64,000 nt of DNA. Origin: Euryodendron excelsum (lineage: Eukaryota > Streptophyta > Magnoliopsida > Ericales > Pentaphylacaceae). The translations under genes were made by a program, and so were the position numbers. Shown in pieces: positions 12,953-22,800 of the stretch; position 1 is the first letter of the stretch, and every line of letters starts with the position of its first letter. The notes under the pieces are model-generated. The model made no database searches and was not told where the DNA came from. It saw only the letters and a program-made list of their open reading frames with translations. Where the stretch lies: NCBI GenBank assembly GCA_033060915.1, contig CM065394.1:15649501-15713500 (forward strand), read 5' to 3'.

Positions 12953-15900
12953 GTACGTACGCGCGCAACCCTTTTAACTCTTAAGTGATCTGTCTGCTCG
13001 TTTCAAGCCATAGAAATGGTTGATATAAATGCAGGGCATAGGGTAGAATGGATTGAAAAGCAGAGAAACAATTATTCGATCGGGTTTTAATTAATTAGTT
13101 GCCCAAGCATTTTAAATAATGGAAACCACTATGACTAGTAGAGATTAATTCACCTGAAGGAGATGAGCTAACTATATCAGTACTAACATTATCAATGCAT
13201 AGATATGGCTCTCTATTTTGTAGGTGTTGTTAGCTTCTTCTTCGGTGGACTAAGTTTAATTTCTATGGTTCGGTTGGAAAAATTGATGGCACAGGCTTCA
13301 GTAGATATAACTAGGTGACTGAAAATTTCTTTAGATGTGTAGCAAAATATGAGCAAGTAGAAAATGTTATGAGAAATATTGAAGGGGGCTTCCAAAACTT
13401 CCAATTCTTCAAAGTAGCTAGTGACTATACTCTAGAGGCAATTTTGATTATAGGATTTGGCTGAAAATTCCATCTGGAAGGCTATATATGTCTCCATTAT
13501 TTACTAATTCTAGCTCAAATTTGTATGTATTTCAAATTTCATATGCTAATTAATTGTGCTTTGATTTGCAGTACTTTATTCAATATCCGTCCAAAATTAC
13601 TATTCAAAAGAACCAAAAATAATAAAGAGGTGTGTCCAGACTTGACACTAAATTTTGCAATTTTTTTTTCTCATTTTTAATTTGCTAAAAGCTTTAATAA
13701 GCAAAAAAAAAAAAAAAAATGGTGATCATCAATTTTCCAATGAAGTTCAGTTTATGTATATATCCTTTCTTTGACTATAATTAGGAAAGTCAAACTTGAT
13801 GAACAATCAAAAACTTAAGATCATCCAATCTTCTGAACTGGGAGGGACCCATGATGGTGCCTGTCGTCAGTTGAGCATTCCATTCCAGCATTGAACGAGT
13901 CAATGGTCTATGATCCATTCCATCCCAGTATTGAACGAGTCAACGGTCTATGGTCCATGCCACAAAATGCATGGACAAGTATGCCTCTTCAAATCAGCGT
14001 CCGCTAAACTCTGAAAATGTCAAAATCACTTCCTGTGTTTCCCTTTGACATGCAATTTTCATTTTCAAGGATATTCCTATCCATTTTCTCGACATTTCTT
14101 GCAACACAAACACACTCTACCTAATTCTTAGGTTTCTTCTCCTACGCTACTCATAATCGAAATTGATACGAAATTAACAGGTTTGGGTTTGGTTTACAAG
14201 AATTTGTGTTATAAATGGGTTGACACATTTAATTAGTGGATTAAACAAGTCGGTTTAGAGTTATACATAGGTCCCAATTGGTTTAACACTATTTGATCCG
14301 TTTAATAAATATGTCATATTAGTCTATTTAATTTGAAACCCATTTAGCCCTTTTGTTAACACGTTAATATGATTTAATTTATAATTAGTATTTTTTTTCT
14401 TTTTTCTACTTCATTTTAGCATTTTATATAATTTTAATTAATTTGTCATATTTTGAAACTTGATTATAAATTAATAAAGTTTGATATAATTTTTTTATTT
14501 TTATTTTTATAGTACTACTTATTATCGACATGTTTTTAGTTGTGTCTATTAGTGAATTTAGGTGTTACACATATTAACCTGACACAATTTAATTACTAAA
14601 CAAGTTATATATGCATGTCAAATTAAATGTGTTATACACATCAACCCAACACAACCTGATTATTAAACGGGTCACATAGGCCTTGTCGTATTGTATAATA
14701 AACAAGCCATATTATTAGGACCGAAAATCTTTACGTGATTAATAAACAGGTTAATTAATTAATGGCTACATATGAGATCAACCTTAATTATGATATCTTT
14801 TTTTGTTAACGAAATTAAAATAAATTAATTTAGGACAATCAGAGAATTGAACAGAATATGTATTTTATTTTACAAAAATGAATTAAATTATACTCTAATA
14901 TTGATAAATAATTTATAATATTTGTTTGACAACAGTGATATTCAATATTAAGGATGAATACAAGGTGTGTCGTGATCATTAGGTTCATGGGACTTGCGTG
15001 TCCGTGTCTGAATCACCATTCCTTTCAACTTTCAACTTTCAACACGTGAAAGAAAGAGGGTTTGCTTTTCCACACGCTTTCGGTTCCACCTAACCCCAGC
15101 CTCACTCACTCAATTTCTAATTACCATCCTCGCTTTATATAGAACTTTGGTCTGCCATTTTTTTTCTTTTCCTTTTGTACAGGAGTAGGAGGTAGAACTT
15201 TGGTCTGTTAATATTCACTTGTTCACATTTACACGGGGGGTTCTACAGTTTGTCATATTTTTTGCTTCCAACAAAGGCTGATATGACATAAACTCGATTT
15301 AGAAATAATTTTTGTTTTTTTTTTTTATGGGTTTTTAGTTTTGATTTTTAGCTTTTTATAATTGGATTTTGGTTTTTTTACTGAAATTTAAAACTAAAAG
15401 TTTTTTTATTAAAAAAAAGCTGTATCCATTAAGGCATTATTTGACTCATATGTATCACATCTTTGGTCTGTTCATTCCTATTTCTAAGTTGTTGGAAAAA
15501 AAAAAATCAAAAACTAACTAGATCCAAACTTTGATGGTACGTAATTTTTCCTTTTTTTTTTTTTTTTTTTTTTTTGTAAATATTGGTTAGCTTTTTTGTG
15601 GGGTTCTTTTTTATCTATTTAAATTTGGTGTAGAGTGGGTTCATTCATTTTTGTTAGAATCTAAATTAGGCTAGTATACTACAGGCATAGATCAGAGTTT
15701 AAACCAATGTCTGAACAAAAAAAGGGTTACATTCTCTGTTGTATAGGCTTATGGAGCCCTATTCCAAATCTGATATTTTGATTTAGGGTACCTTACTTGG
15801 AGAAGCAAAAGATAATTAAGACATATAGCATTTAAGAATGAGTACATATTATGGGTGCGTGGTGAAGTAGATGACAGTTAATATATTGCTCAAGTGTTAA

Positions 15901-16074
15901 AACATTACTAAGATATGGACTTAGCGTTTGCCCCAAGTTTCTATTAAGCACAAGACATTGATTGCAGCAACGAAGTCGTTAAAAGTAGTAAAAATGAAAA
16001 ACAAAAAGTCGAATACCATTGACTTGAAAAATCTGGGTCTTTAATTATTCCCCTGATTTCTCCTAAGAGCTTTG
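12953..16074. other. Probable long first intron or spacer
   Basis: Lying between the first ectodomain exon and the kinase module, this stretch has no supported exon. It contains a 42-bp-scale tandem duplication at about 13877-13962 (ATTGAACGAGTCAAYGGTCT in both copies). It also holds a degenerate repeat near 14200-14700 with inverted copies of motifs such as AACGGGTCA. Bases about 15940-16060 resemble the intergenic sequence at about 52290-52575, a trace of cluster duplication. Confidence 0.5.
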
Positions 16075-16211
16075 CTAGCGTCACTCGCGGTTGCGCGAGT
16101 GACGCCGCTGGATGCGCGACACATCAGCGTGGCCCCACATGCAACAGGTGGGGCCGCGCTGATGTGTCGTGCATCCAGCGGCGTCACTCGTGCAACCGCG
16201 AGTGACGCTAG
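16075..16211. repeat. GC-rich 137-bp foldback with a hairpin nested in each arm
   Basis: The two halves are inverted copies of each other, from CTAGCGTCACTCGCGG at the left to its complement ending at 16211, with a spacer of about 10 bases. Each arm also contains its own inverted repeat (GCGTCACTCGCG / CGCGAGTGACGC in the left arm). It is very GC-rich in an otherwise AT-rich intron. It could be a small foldback transposon. No clear target duplication was found. Confidence 0.9.
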
Positions 16212-16307
16212 ACTTTTTCTTCTCCTAATTTATAACTGAGATATGGTTGAAATTAAAGCTCAGTAATTTTATTGGTAGCTTTAGAGGCAGTTGAGGAAAA
16301 TGAGATG

Positions 16308-16763
16308 GGGTAATTACGCTTTGTTCCATTGTGATTTGAACTAAAATTAAATAATTCTTTTGTGATTTAAAAATAAATGCATAATTTCTCTGTGATTTAG
16401 AGTTATTTGCAAAATGGATAGAAACCGTTAGATTTTACGAAAATTTTATTATACGAGTTTTTCTCTCATTTTATCTTTCTAAATTATAACATCAAAAATG
16501 TGATTTGGCTCTTTTATGCCAATACAAATGTTTGTCTATTGAGGATTTTTTTTTATTATTTTACCAAATCATCTTTTTGATAGTTTAATTTAGATATTTA
16601 AAATGATAAAAATACTCGTATAATAAAATTTTTGTTAAATCTAACGATTTTTATTTATTTTGTAAATAAGTCCAAATTACAGGAGTTTATTTGTTCACTT
16701 TTAAATCACAAGAGAATCATTTAATTTTGGCTAAAACTAGAAAGGGATAGTGTGTAATTACTC
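16308..16763. mobile_element. Long-TIR foldback element (possible MULE-type MITE)
   Basis: The left end GGGTAATTACGC and the right end (complement GAGTAATTACAC) begin inverted repeats. These extend about 150-200 bp with matches such as AAAATTAAATRATTCT and TTGTGATTTAAAA. The flanks AAATGAGAT and AAACAAGAT match at 7 of 9 positions, so the target duplication is uncertain. The element ends about 210 bp before the decayed ectodomain exon. Confidence 0.65.
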
Positions 16764-16974
16764 AAACAAGATCCTTGATGCTGCTTGAACAAAAGTTTGT
16801 CTTTCTTTTGCAAAGTAGCTTATTCAAACCTTCACTCATTAAACCAAAACAAACCAAGGAGAAAACTGAAAAATATACATGGACCCCAAAACTTATTCGT
16901 ATCAAACTACTACATAGAATTCTTCTCCTTCTTCTCCCCTGTTTTCCTCTGCTTTCATCATTCCTCTCCTCCAA

Positions 16975-17730
16975 TTGCATCTCCACAGCTCCCTTGTACT
17001 CAATAAAGCTTTCCCTATTCTTGTCGTTAGCATCGTCTTCGCAATCTTTGTGGACGAAACTCTGTCAGAAGACCAGAATTTTGATGCCTGCGTTCCTCAA
17101 AACTGTGGAAATGGTCCAAATATAAGCTACCCTTTTTGGATTGCTAATCAACAAGAGTCCTTCTGTGGCCACCCGAACTTTAAGGTCACATGCAATGGCA
17201 AAAACCCGGTTCTCAGAGAGTCCGGGGATGATTATATCATCAGAGACATGTTCCACGCTAAAAATTCATTTCTCTTGGCCTCCGCCATGGTCTATGATTT
17301 TGATAATACATGCCCAATTCCTCTACATAATTTTTGCATCGAGGGAACTCCATTTGACTATGGTCTTGGCTACGTGGATCTTTTCTTCTTCTACAACCCT
17401 CATATCCTATCGATCCAACATACCCTGTTGCTTGTGCCAGCAATGCTACCCATTACTCTTTCGCTGATTTTCACAACGAAATATTGGTGTACAATAATTA
17501 TCCAATTGAGTCATGCCATTCTTCAGTGCATGCACCTGTGAGAGTTGAAGAAATTAAAAAAAAAATTGATGGCGATGAATTTCACGATGTTTTGAGAAAA
17601 GGGTTTGTTTTGCAATTGAGTGAAGCTAATTGCAGCGACCGCAAGAGAAGTGGCGGGCGCTGTGGTTTTGTTTATGACGAATTCATCTGTTTTTGCCCGG
17701 ATTGATTCAATTCCAAGACCTGCGATGATG
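16975..17730 (+). pseudogene. Decayed alternative ectodomain exon of the LRK10L1-type gene
   Basis: A third GUB_WAK_bind/WAK_assoc exon is recognisable: signal peptide, then CVPQNCGNGPNISYPFW, FCGHPNFKVTCNG, and a C-terminal CGFVYDEFICFCPD. It carries three lesions. Where an ATG is expected the sequence reads ATTG (16974-16977), as if one base were inserted. At about 17397, after FFFYN, the frame shifts: SYPIDPTYPVACASNATHYS continues in another frame from 17400. A TGA at 17703-17705 interrupts CFCPD(stop)FNSKTCDD where glycine is usual. A phase-1 donor, G|GTAAAT at 17731, survives and would splice in frame to 18931. Before decay it was probably an alternative first exon for the same kinase. 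An assembly error could explain one lesion but hardly all three. Confidence 0.8.
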
Positions 17731-18930
17731 GTAAATATATTTGTACGTAGTGCTTTATCATCTCAGAGCTTTATCAACCTTCAGTTGTTCGTTTCAATCC
17801 AAATTATGGTCCAACAGACGCGAAATCCTTTCCATTTCCATATTCTACCCAGTCTTCAATCAAATTTCTCAGAAAGAGATCAATCAAGCGAACATTTAGC
17901 CTTCATACGTTTTGTTATGTGTAGGAGATAACACAGTTGGTATTCACCAAACAGTGAGGTCATGCATCCTCTATGACATCACATTGTTCATGTCCATATC
18001 TTTAGAAGATTCATTAGTTTGACAGCACAACCACACTGCACCAACTTGAATGTCCCCGGAAAGCGACTTTCAAGAGAATGCATTACTATCATCCTTTGAA
18101 GAAGATTTCCGGTATCTTAGACCCAATGATCAAGTTAGAACTTTTTTTTTTTCTTTCTTTCTGCCTAGATATTCTGTTTTCGGTTTTTTTAACACTATTT
18201 TGTTTTAAATAATTTCTCTGCAAGTTCACGCTGAATATTCTCAAAATGTTTGACTCCACTCGGTTGTTGATATGTTCTACATATGATTAGTTGTACTATT
18301 GTATTATAAACCTAAGGTTTTCACATGGCCTGATTTAATATTATATCGTATAAGTCAGCAGAAGACTAGTGAATTTTGTTTTCATTTTTTCTCTAATAAG
18401 AATCTGAAAGTCTTGACACTGGACCATTTAGGGTCCGTTTGGTACATTTTTTTAAAACTTTTTTGGTTTTTTTTTTTGGTTTATAACCCAAAAAAAAGTT
18501 AGAATTTTTTTGCTTTTTTACTTTTATAAGCTAAAAATAAGCAAAAAAAAAAGCCAGAAAATCATGACTATTTTTGCTTATAAGCTACAAAAAAGTTAGC
18601 CTGAAAAATCCTACCAAACGGGTCCTTAGAGTCCTTGGGAACTAATTTGTTGGTCAGCTCCTTTTTTATTTTATTTTAAATTCTTTAGCCCATTAAATCA
18701 GCAATTAGAGTAGAGATTAGATCAGAAGGTTTGGTATGTGAGAGTAAGGCTGCATAGATCTGATTCTAGATCTTGCTGGAACCTGATATACTGGGCTGCC
18801 TTTTTATTAGATGAGAATGTTCGTACTTTGTGATCATGACCCTTTTAAAGGAGCCTGCCATTACAGTTCGCATTGATATCTGCTAAAATTTTCGCTAATG
18901 ATTTATCTTGTTTCATGATTATCATTGCAG
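17731..18930. other. Intron between the decayed ectodomain exon and the kinase module
   Basis: No coding sequence is seen. It begins with the GTAAAT donor and ends with a TCATTGCAG acceptor at 18930. It contains a Tourist-like MITE at 18431-18625. Confidence 0.6.
18431..18625. mobile_element. Tourist-like (PIF/Harbinger) MITE
   Basis: The ends are GGGTCCGTTTGGTA on the left and TACCAAACGGGTCC on the right, imperfect terminal inverted repeats (12 of 14 matching). They are flanked by TTA on both sides (18428-18430 and 18626-18628), the expected 3-bp duplication. The 195-bp interior is A/T-rich and partly self-complementary (TTATAAGCT/AGCTTATAA-like stretches). Confidence 0.8.
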
Positions 18931-20342
18931 GGAATCCAATAAATTTGCAACGAAAGCTTCTTATAGGTAATACTCCCCCCGCGTTAAATTTCTTCTGTTA
19001 TCTATAGCTTTGGCGCAATAAAGTCGAACAGTGCATCCTCACTCTGTTTCTCATGCAGGGTTTGGCGCAGCAGGATTCACTCTCCTTGTCATGTGCCTCA
19101 TTTTCTTCATCTATCATCGCCGGAACAAGAAACGTTATGCTACTTCGCCTTGGGTCTCTCGGAACATTTCTTCTGGTCCCTCTTCAATGGCAGATCTTGA
19201 AAAGGCTGGAACCTACTGCGGAGTCCAAATTTTTAGCTATAATCAACTCGAGAAAGCCACTAGCCACTTCGATTCCAAGAAAGAACTCGGAGATGGAGGA
19301 TTTGGCACTGTATACCAAGGTATTTAGAAACGAACCATTATGGTTAGAGTAAACAAAAATTTGATTATATGGATCAATTGTTTTGACAGTCATTTTTTAT
19401 TTAGGCAAACTCCAAGATGGACGTGTTGTTGCTGTGAAGCGATTGTATGAACATAACTACAAGAGGGTTGAGCAATTCATGAATGAAGTTGAGATCCTCA
19501 CACGGCTGCGCCACCAAAACCTTGTCTCCCTTTACGGCTGCACCTCCCGCCACTGCAGGGAACTACTACTTGTATATGAATACATTCCTAATGGAACTGT
19601 TGCCGATCATCTTCATGGTGAACGAGCGAAGCCCGGGATGCTCTCCTGGACTATCAGAATGAGTATCGCTATAGAAACCGCGAATGCGTTGGCATATCTC
19701 CATGCTTCTGATGTAATTCACAGAGATGTCAAGACCAACAATATTCTCCTTGACAACAATTTTAGTGTTAAAGTGGCAGATTTTGGGCTCTCTCGGCTCT
19801 TCCCGAACGATGTAACCCATGTCTCGACTGCTCCACAAGGTACTCCTGGATATGTAGACCCTGAATATCATGAATGCTACCAGCTGACTGACAAGAGCGA
19901 TGTTTATAGCTTTGGAGTTGTGTTGATTGAGCTCATATCGTCCAAGCCTGCTGTGGACATCACTAGGCACCGGCACGAAATTAATCTGTCCAACATGGCT
20001 ATCAACAAGATCCAAAACCATGCCTTGCACGAGCTTGTGGATCCGTGTCTCGGATTTGAATCCGACTACAACGTGAGGAGGATGATCTCTGACGTGGCAG
20101 AGTTGGCGTTTCAATGCTTACAGAATGATAGGGATATGAGGCCGTCTATGGAAAAGGTGTTGGAGGATCTCAAGGGAATTCAGAGTGAGGATTGGAATAT
20201 GAAAAATGCAGAGGAGCTGGATATCCCGGCAGATGATGTGGTGCTTTTGAAGAGTGACCCTCCAACGCTTTCGCCTGATTCTGCCACGGCTAGTTGGATT
20301 ATCCGAGGAACAGGACCTAATGCCAGTACCAAAGTTGTCTAA
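18931..20342 (+). CDS. LRK10L: LRK10L1-type receptor kinase, transmembrane and kinase exons (18931-18966, 19059-19319, 19405-20342)
   Basis: Three exons with GT/AG junctions, all phase 1, supply the membrane and cytoplasmic part. Exon 18931-18966 encodes NPINLQRKLLI. Exon 19059-19319 encodes the transmembrane helix (GFGAAGFTLLVMCLIFFIY), a basic stop-transfer and the start of the kinase, including the glycine loop LGDGGFGTVYQG. Exon 19405-20342 carries VAVKRL (catalytic Lys), HRDVKTNN (an RD-type catalytic loop), VADFGLSRL, GTPGYVDPEY (activation segment) and DVYSFGVVLIELIS. It ends in a tail closing at TAA 20340-20342. No lesion is visible. The module is a Ser/Thr receptor kinase predicted at the plasma membrane. 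The first small exon is in the right phase to accept either upstream ectodomain exon. Confidence 0.92.
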
Positions 20343-22251
20343 TGTTTTTTTGTTTACTTAATTTTTGGAAGTAAACATGGAAGGAACGTTTTTACAGGGT
20401 TTATGTCCATTAGATGCTGAATTTTGGGTGTTATGCCATCTTCTATCTACTGGATCTGGATAATGTTGAAGTGGATGTACATACAAATTAGGTGCTCTCC
20501 TGGCATACTGAAGTTCATCTTTTAGGCAGTTGGGTTTCTTTGATTGATGATTTTTTTCGTTATATCTGTTAGTTGTTATATTGTTTCATTTCATTACATT
20601 ACATTATTTGTAAAAAAGCAGCAATGTGTTTCATGGAGATTGAAAATGTGATTCGCCGTTTACTGTATAGAACATGTAACTAAGTCCGGATTAAATAGTA
20701 TTGTGTAAAGAAAAGGAGGCTATATCTCCCATAGTAAGTAGGTATAACAAGAGAACATTTTGGTGATGCTTGTTTTAATTTTGCCTTACATATTGCAGTA
20801 TACTCAAACATTGTTTTAATTTGCTATCCCTCTTTTTAATTTTGAACTCTCAGCGAGCTGAACTTGATTCATTTGCAACCCTACTGGGGATTAAGCTAGC
20901 ATGCTAAAAAATATCTTCGTTTGATAACTTTAATTCCTTAAATTTCAATATGCAGCAAGATTCCAACAACAGTTACTTCTATAACTTCATCCTCCATTCA
21001 ATTTCAATCTCCTGGGAATTTATAAAGGGATAGCGATCGCATTCAAGATGACGTTTCTTGAAGAATTATATGCAAAATTGATGGAATTTTTTTTTTCTTT
21101 TCTGTTTTCCTAATCTTTTTACAGAGGAAAGATTCAGCAAGATTAGCCGAGCCTTCAAAAAATAACACTCATCATATTTGCAAGGAGCAAGTCTTGTAGT
21201 TCTCTGAAAGTGGACTCTGAAGGATCCGTGTTTGCTGGAACTCCTTGATTAGCTATTAGAGAGTGTTAGAAAAATACTTTTCAAATAAAACCATAGAAGG
21301 TTCATCTTTCAGTCAAGATCTAAACGCAGCATTTTTGGTCTTGCATTCATATACCTTTTCCAAAACTTCTCCGCCAAGTCTTATGAATATTCATCTGAAA
21401 TTAGAGGAAGAAGTTTAAAACATAAAAACGTTTGCAATTTGCTGCTACTGGGGCCTTAATTTTATTTCCAATATTTTTTTTGTTATCATTATCAGGAGTT
21501 TAGAAGTAGGAGTTTTGTTATAAATACTCCTTTGCATATTTGAGTGCTCTCTTAGATTCGAGATACAAATTTGTTCATGAAACTCATTATTCTCTACTCA
21601 AGCTTCAAGAGGCATTGTGTTATATTCTGTTGAGATAAATATCTTGGAGTTATTACAAGAGGGATGAATACACTATTATCTAGTTATTTCCAAGGCTACT
21701 CTGTGGAATAGCTAGTCAAAATGTATTAAAAAACTCTATTCTTTTTTAGCTAGTTATTTAAAACAAAAAAAATGCTGTAATAGTACTATCTATTTTAACT
21801 AGCCACTTCATGAATTAATTTTTTTTTAACTTTCACCTAAGAAAAAACAAAAAAAAAAAGGGGAAAAGAGTGAGAGAGATTTGTAAATTAAAATTTAAAG
21901 ACTTACTTTTGAACCAAAATAAAACTCTATAAAATAAAAAATTATATAAAGAGCCGATTAGCAAGTTATTTTTTAAATTTGACTCTCTAAAATAACTTAA
22001 AAAGTTACTTAATTTAGAGAAAATGCTCTTACATGAGGGCTTAGGAATACTATATAAATGCAATAATCTCCGGCAGTTCCCAAGAAACAATCATTTATCT
22101 TGTTTTCCTCTCTCTTTCTCTCTCTCCCTCTTTAGAAAATTGTAAAACAACTTTACCATTTTCTTGGCCGAAACAGCTGACTTGGTCTCTGTTTTGGTCA
22201 TACGGCATTAGGAGGCAGGGCCCTTCCTATTTCTGTCCTTGCTTTCAATAC
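20343..22251. other. 3' flank of the kinase gene and duplicated spacer block A
   Basis: No gene is supported. From about 20830 the sequence matches 40750-41880 in the same order and orientation, for example AAATAAAACCATAGAAG, ATCTTTCAGTCAA, GAACTCCTTGATTAGCTA and GTGCTCTCTTAGATTCGAGA. It is block A of a segmental duplication. Confidence 0.7.
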
Positions 22252-22800
22252 TGTTGATTTTGTGGCTCGTATGGTTGATATGGAGAGATACTAATAAGTT
22301 TAAAAAGAGTGGGTAGATGTTGAGCAGAGCGAAGCATTTATCCTTTTTTTGCGGATCTAATTGTGGGGTTGGGCTGGAGGTCCGTTGGTTTGGGGGGTGC
22401 AGTGGGTTACGCCCCTCGCGGTATGGTACGGTGTTATAAGAGTATTTTAGAAAAACAGTCTAAATACTCTTGTTAGGGTTTTCGTATATCTATTTTCATA
22501 TTGTAAATCTTAGAAGATGGAATGAAAATAAACTTGCTCTCGCTCTTGTGGATGTACCCGATTTTGGAGAACCACGTTAATCTGTGCGTCCTCTACTAGT
22601 TTTTCGTATTCTGTTTCGTGTGCGTGTTTGATTTCGCTAACAAATACTTACCAAACTACACACCCCACCAACCATTCTTTTCCCAAGGGCTTCTACATAT
22701 GCATTATCCAAACTATTCTTTTCATCCCCATTAGATACCTTATCAGCTTCCTCCAAACGTGCAGCTATTGTATGCTCCGTATCAGCCTTCCACCATTTGT
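20830..22800 (+). repeat. Segmental duplication copy A (partner about 40750-42560)
   Basis: Colinear similarity to the later copy includes AGACTTGG-type and CAGCTGACTTGGTCTC motifs, GGAGGCAGGG, and CTTACCAAACTACAC followed by TATGCATTATCCAA. Copy A carries a 391-bp solo LTR (22252-22642) absent from copy B. Copy B carries a 381-bp hAT-type MITE absent from A. Copy A loses similarity at about 22740, just before where an LRK10L-2 gene would start in B. Confidence 0.8.
22252..22642 (+). mobile_element. 391-bp solo LTR (copia-type)
   Basis: It starts TGTTGATTTTG and ends TTTCGCTAACA, with identical 5-bp flanks AATAC at 22247-22251 and 22643-22647. The duplicated block at 42431-42440 keeps the uninterrupted site (CAATACTTACCAAAC), which confirms the insertion boundaries. 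Inside are a GAATGAAAATAAA polyadenylation-like region and a T-rich tail. Confidence 0.92.

Noticed and set aside
14180..14720. Possible terminal-repeat element with AACGGGTCA-type motifs
   Set aside because: The motifs are scattered and no ends or target duplication could be placed, so it is left as degenerate repeat sequence.
19566..20114. 182-residue minus-strand ORF
   Set aside because: It is the shadow of the kinase exon on the opposite strand, with no domain of its own.
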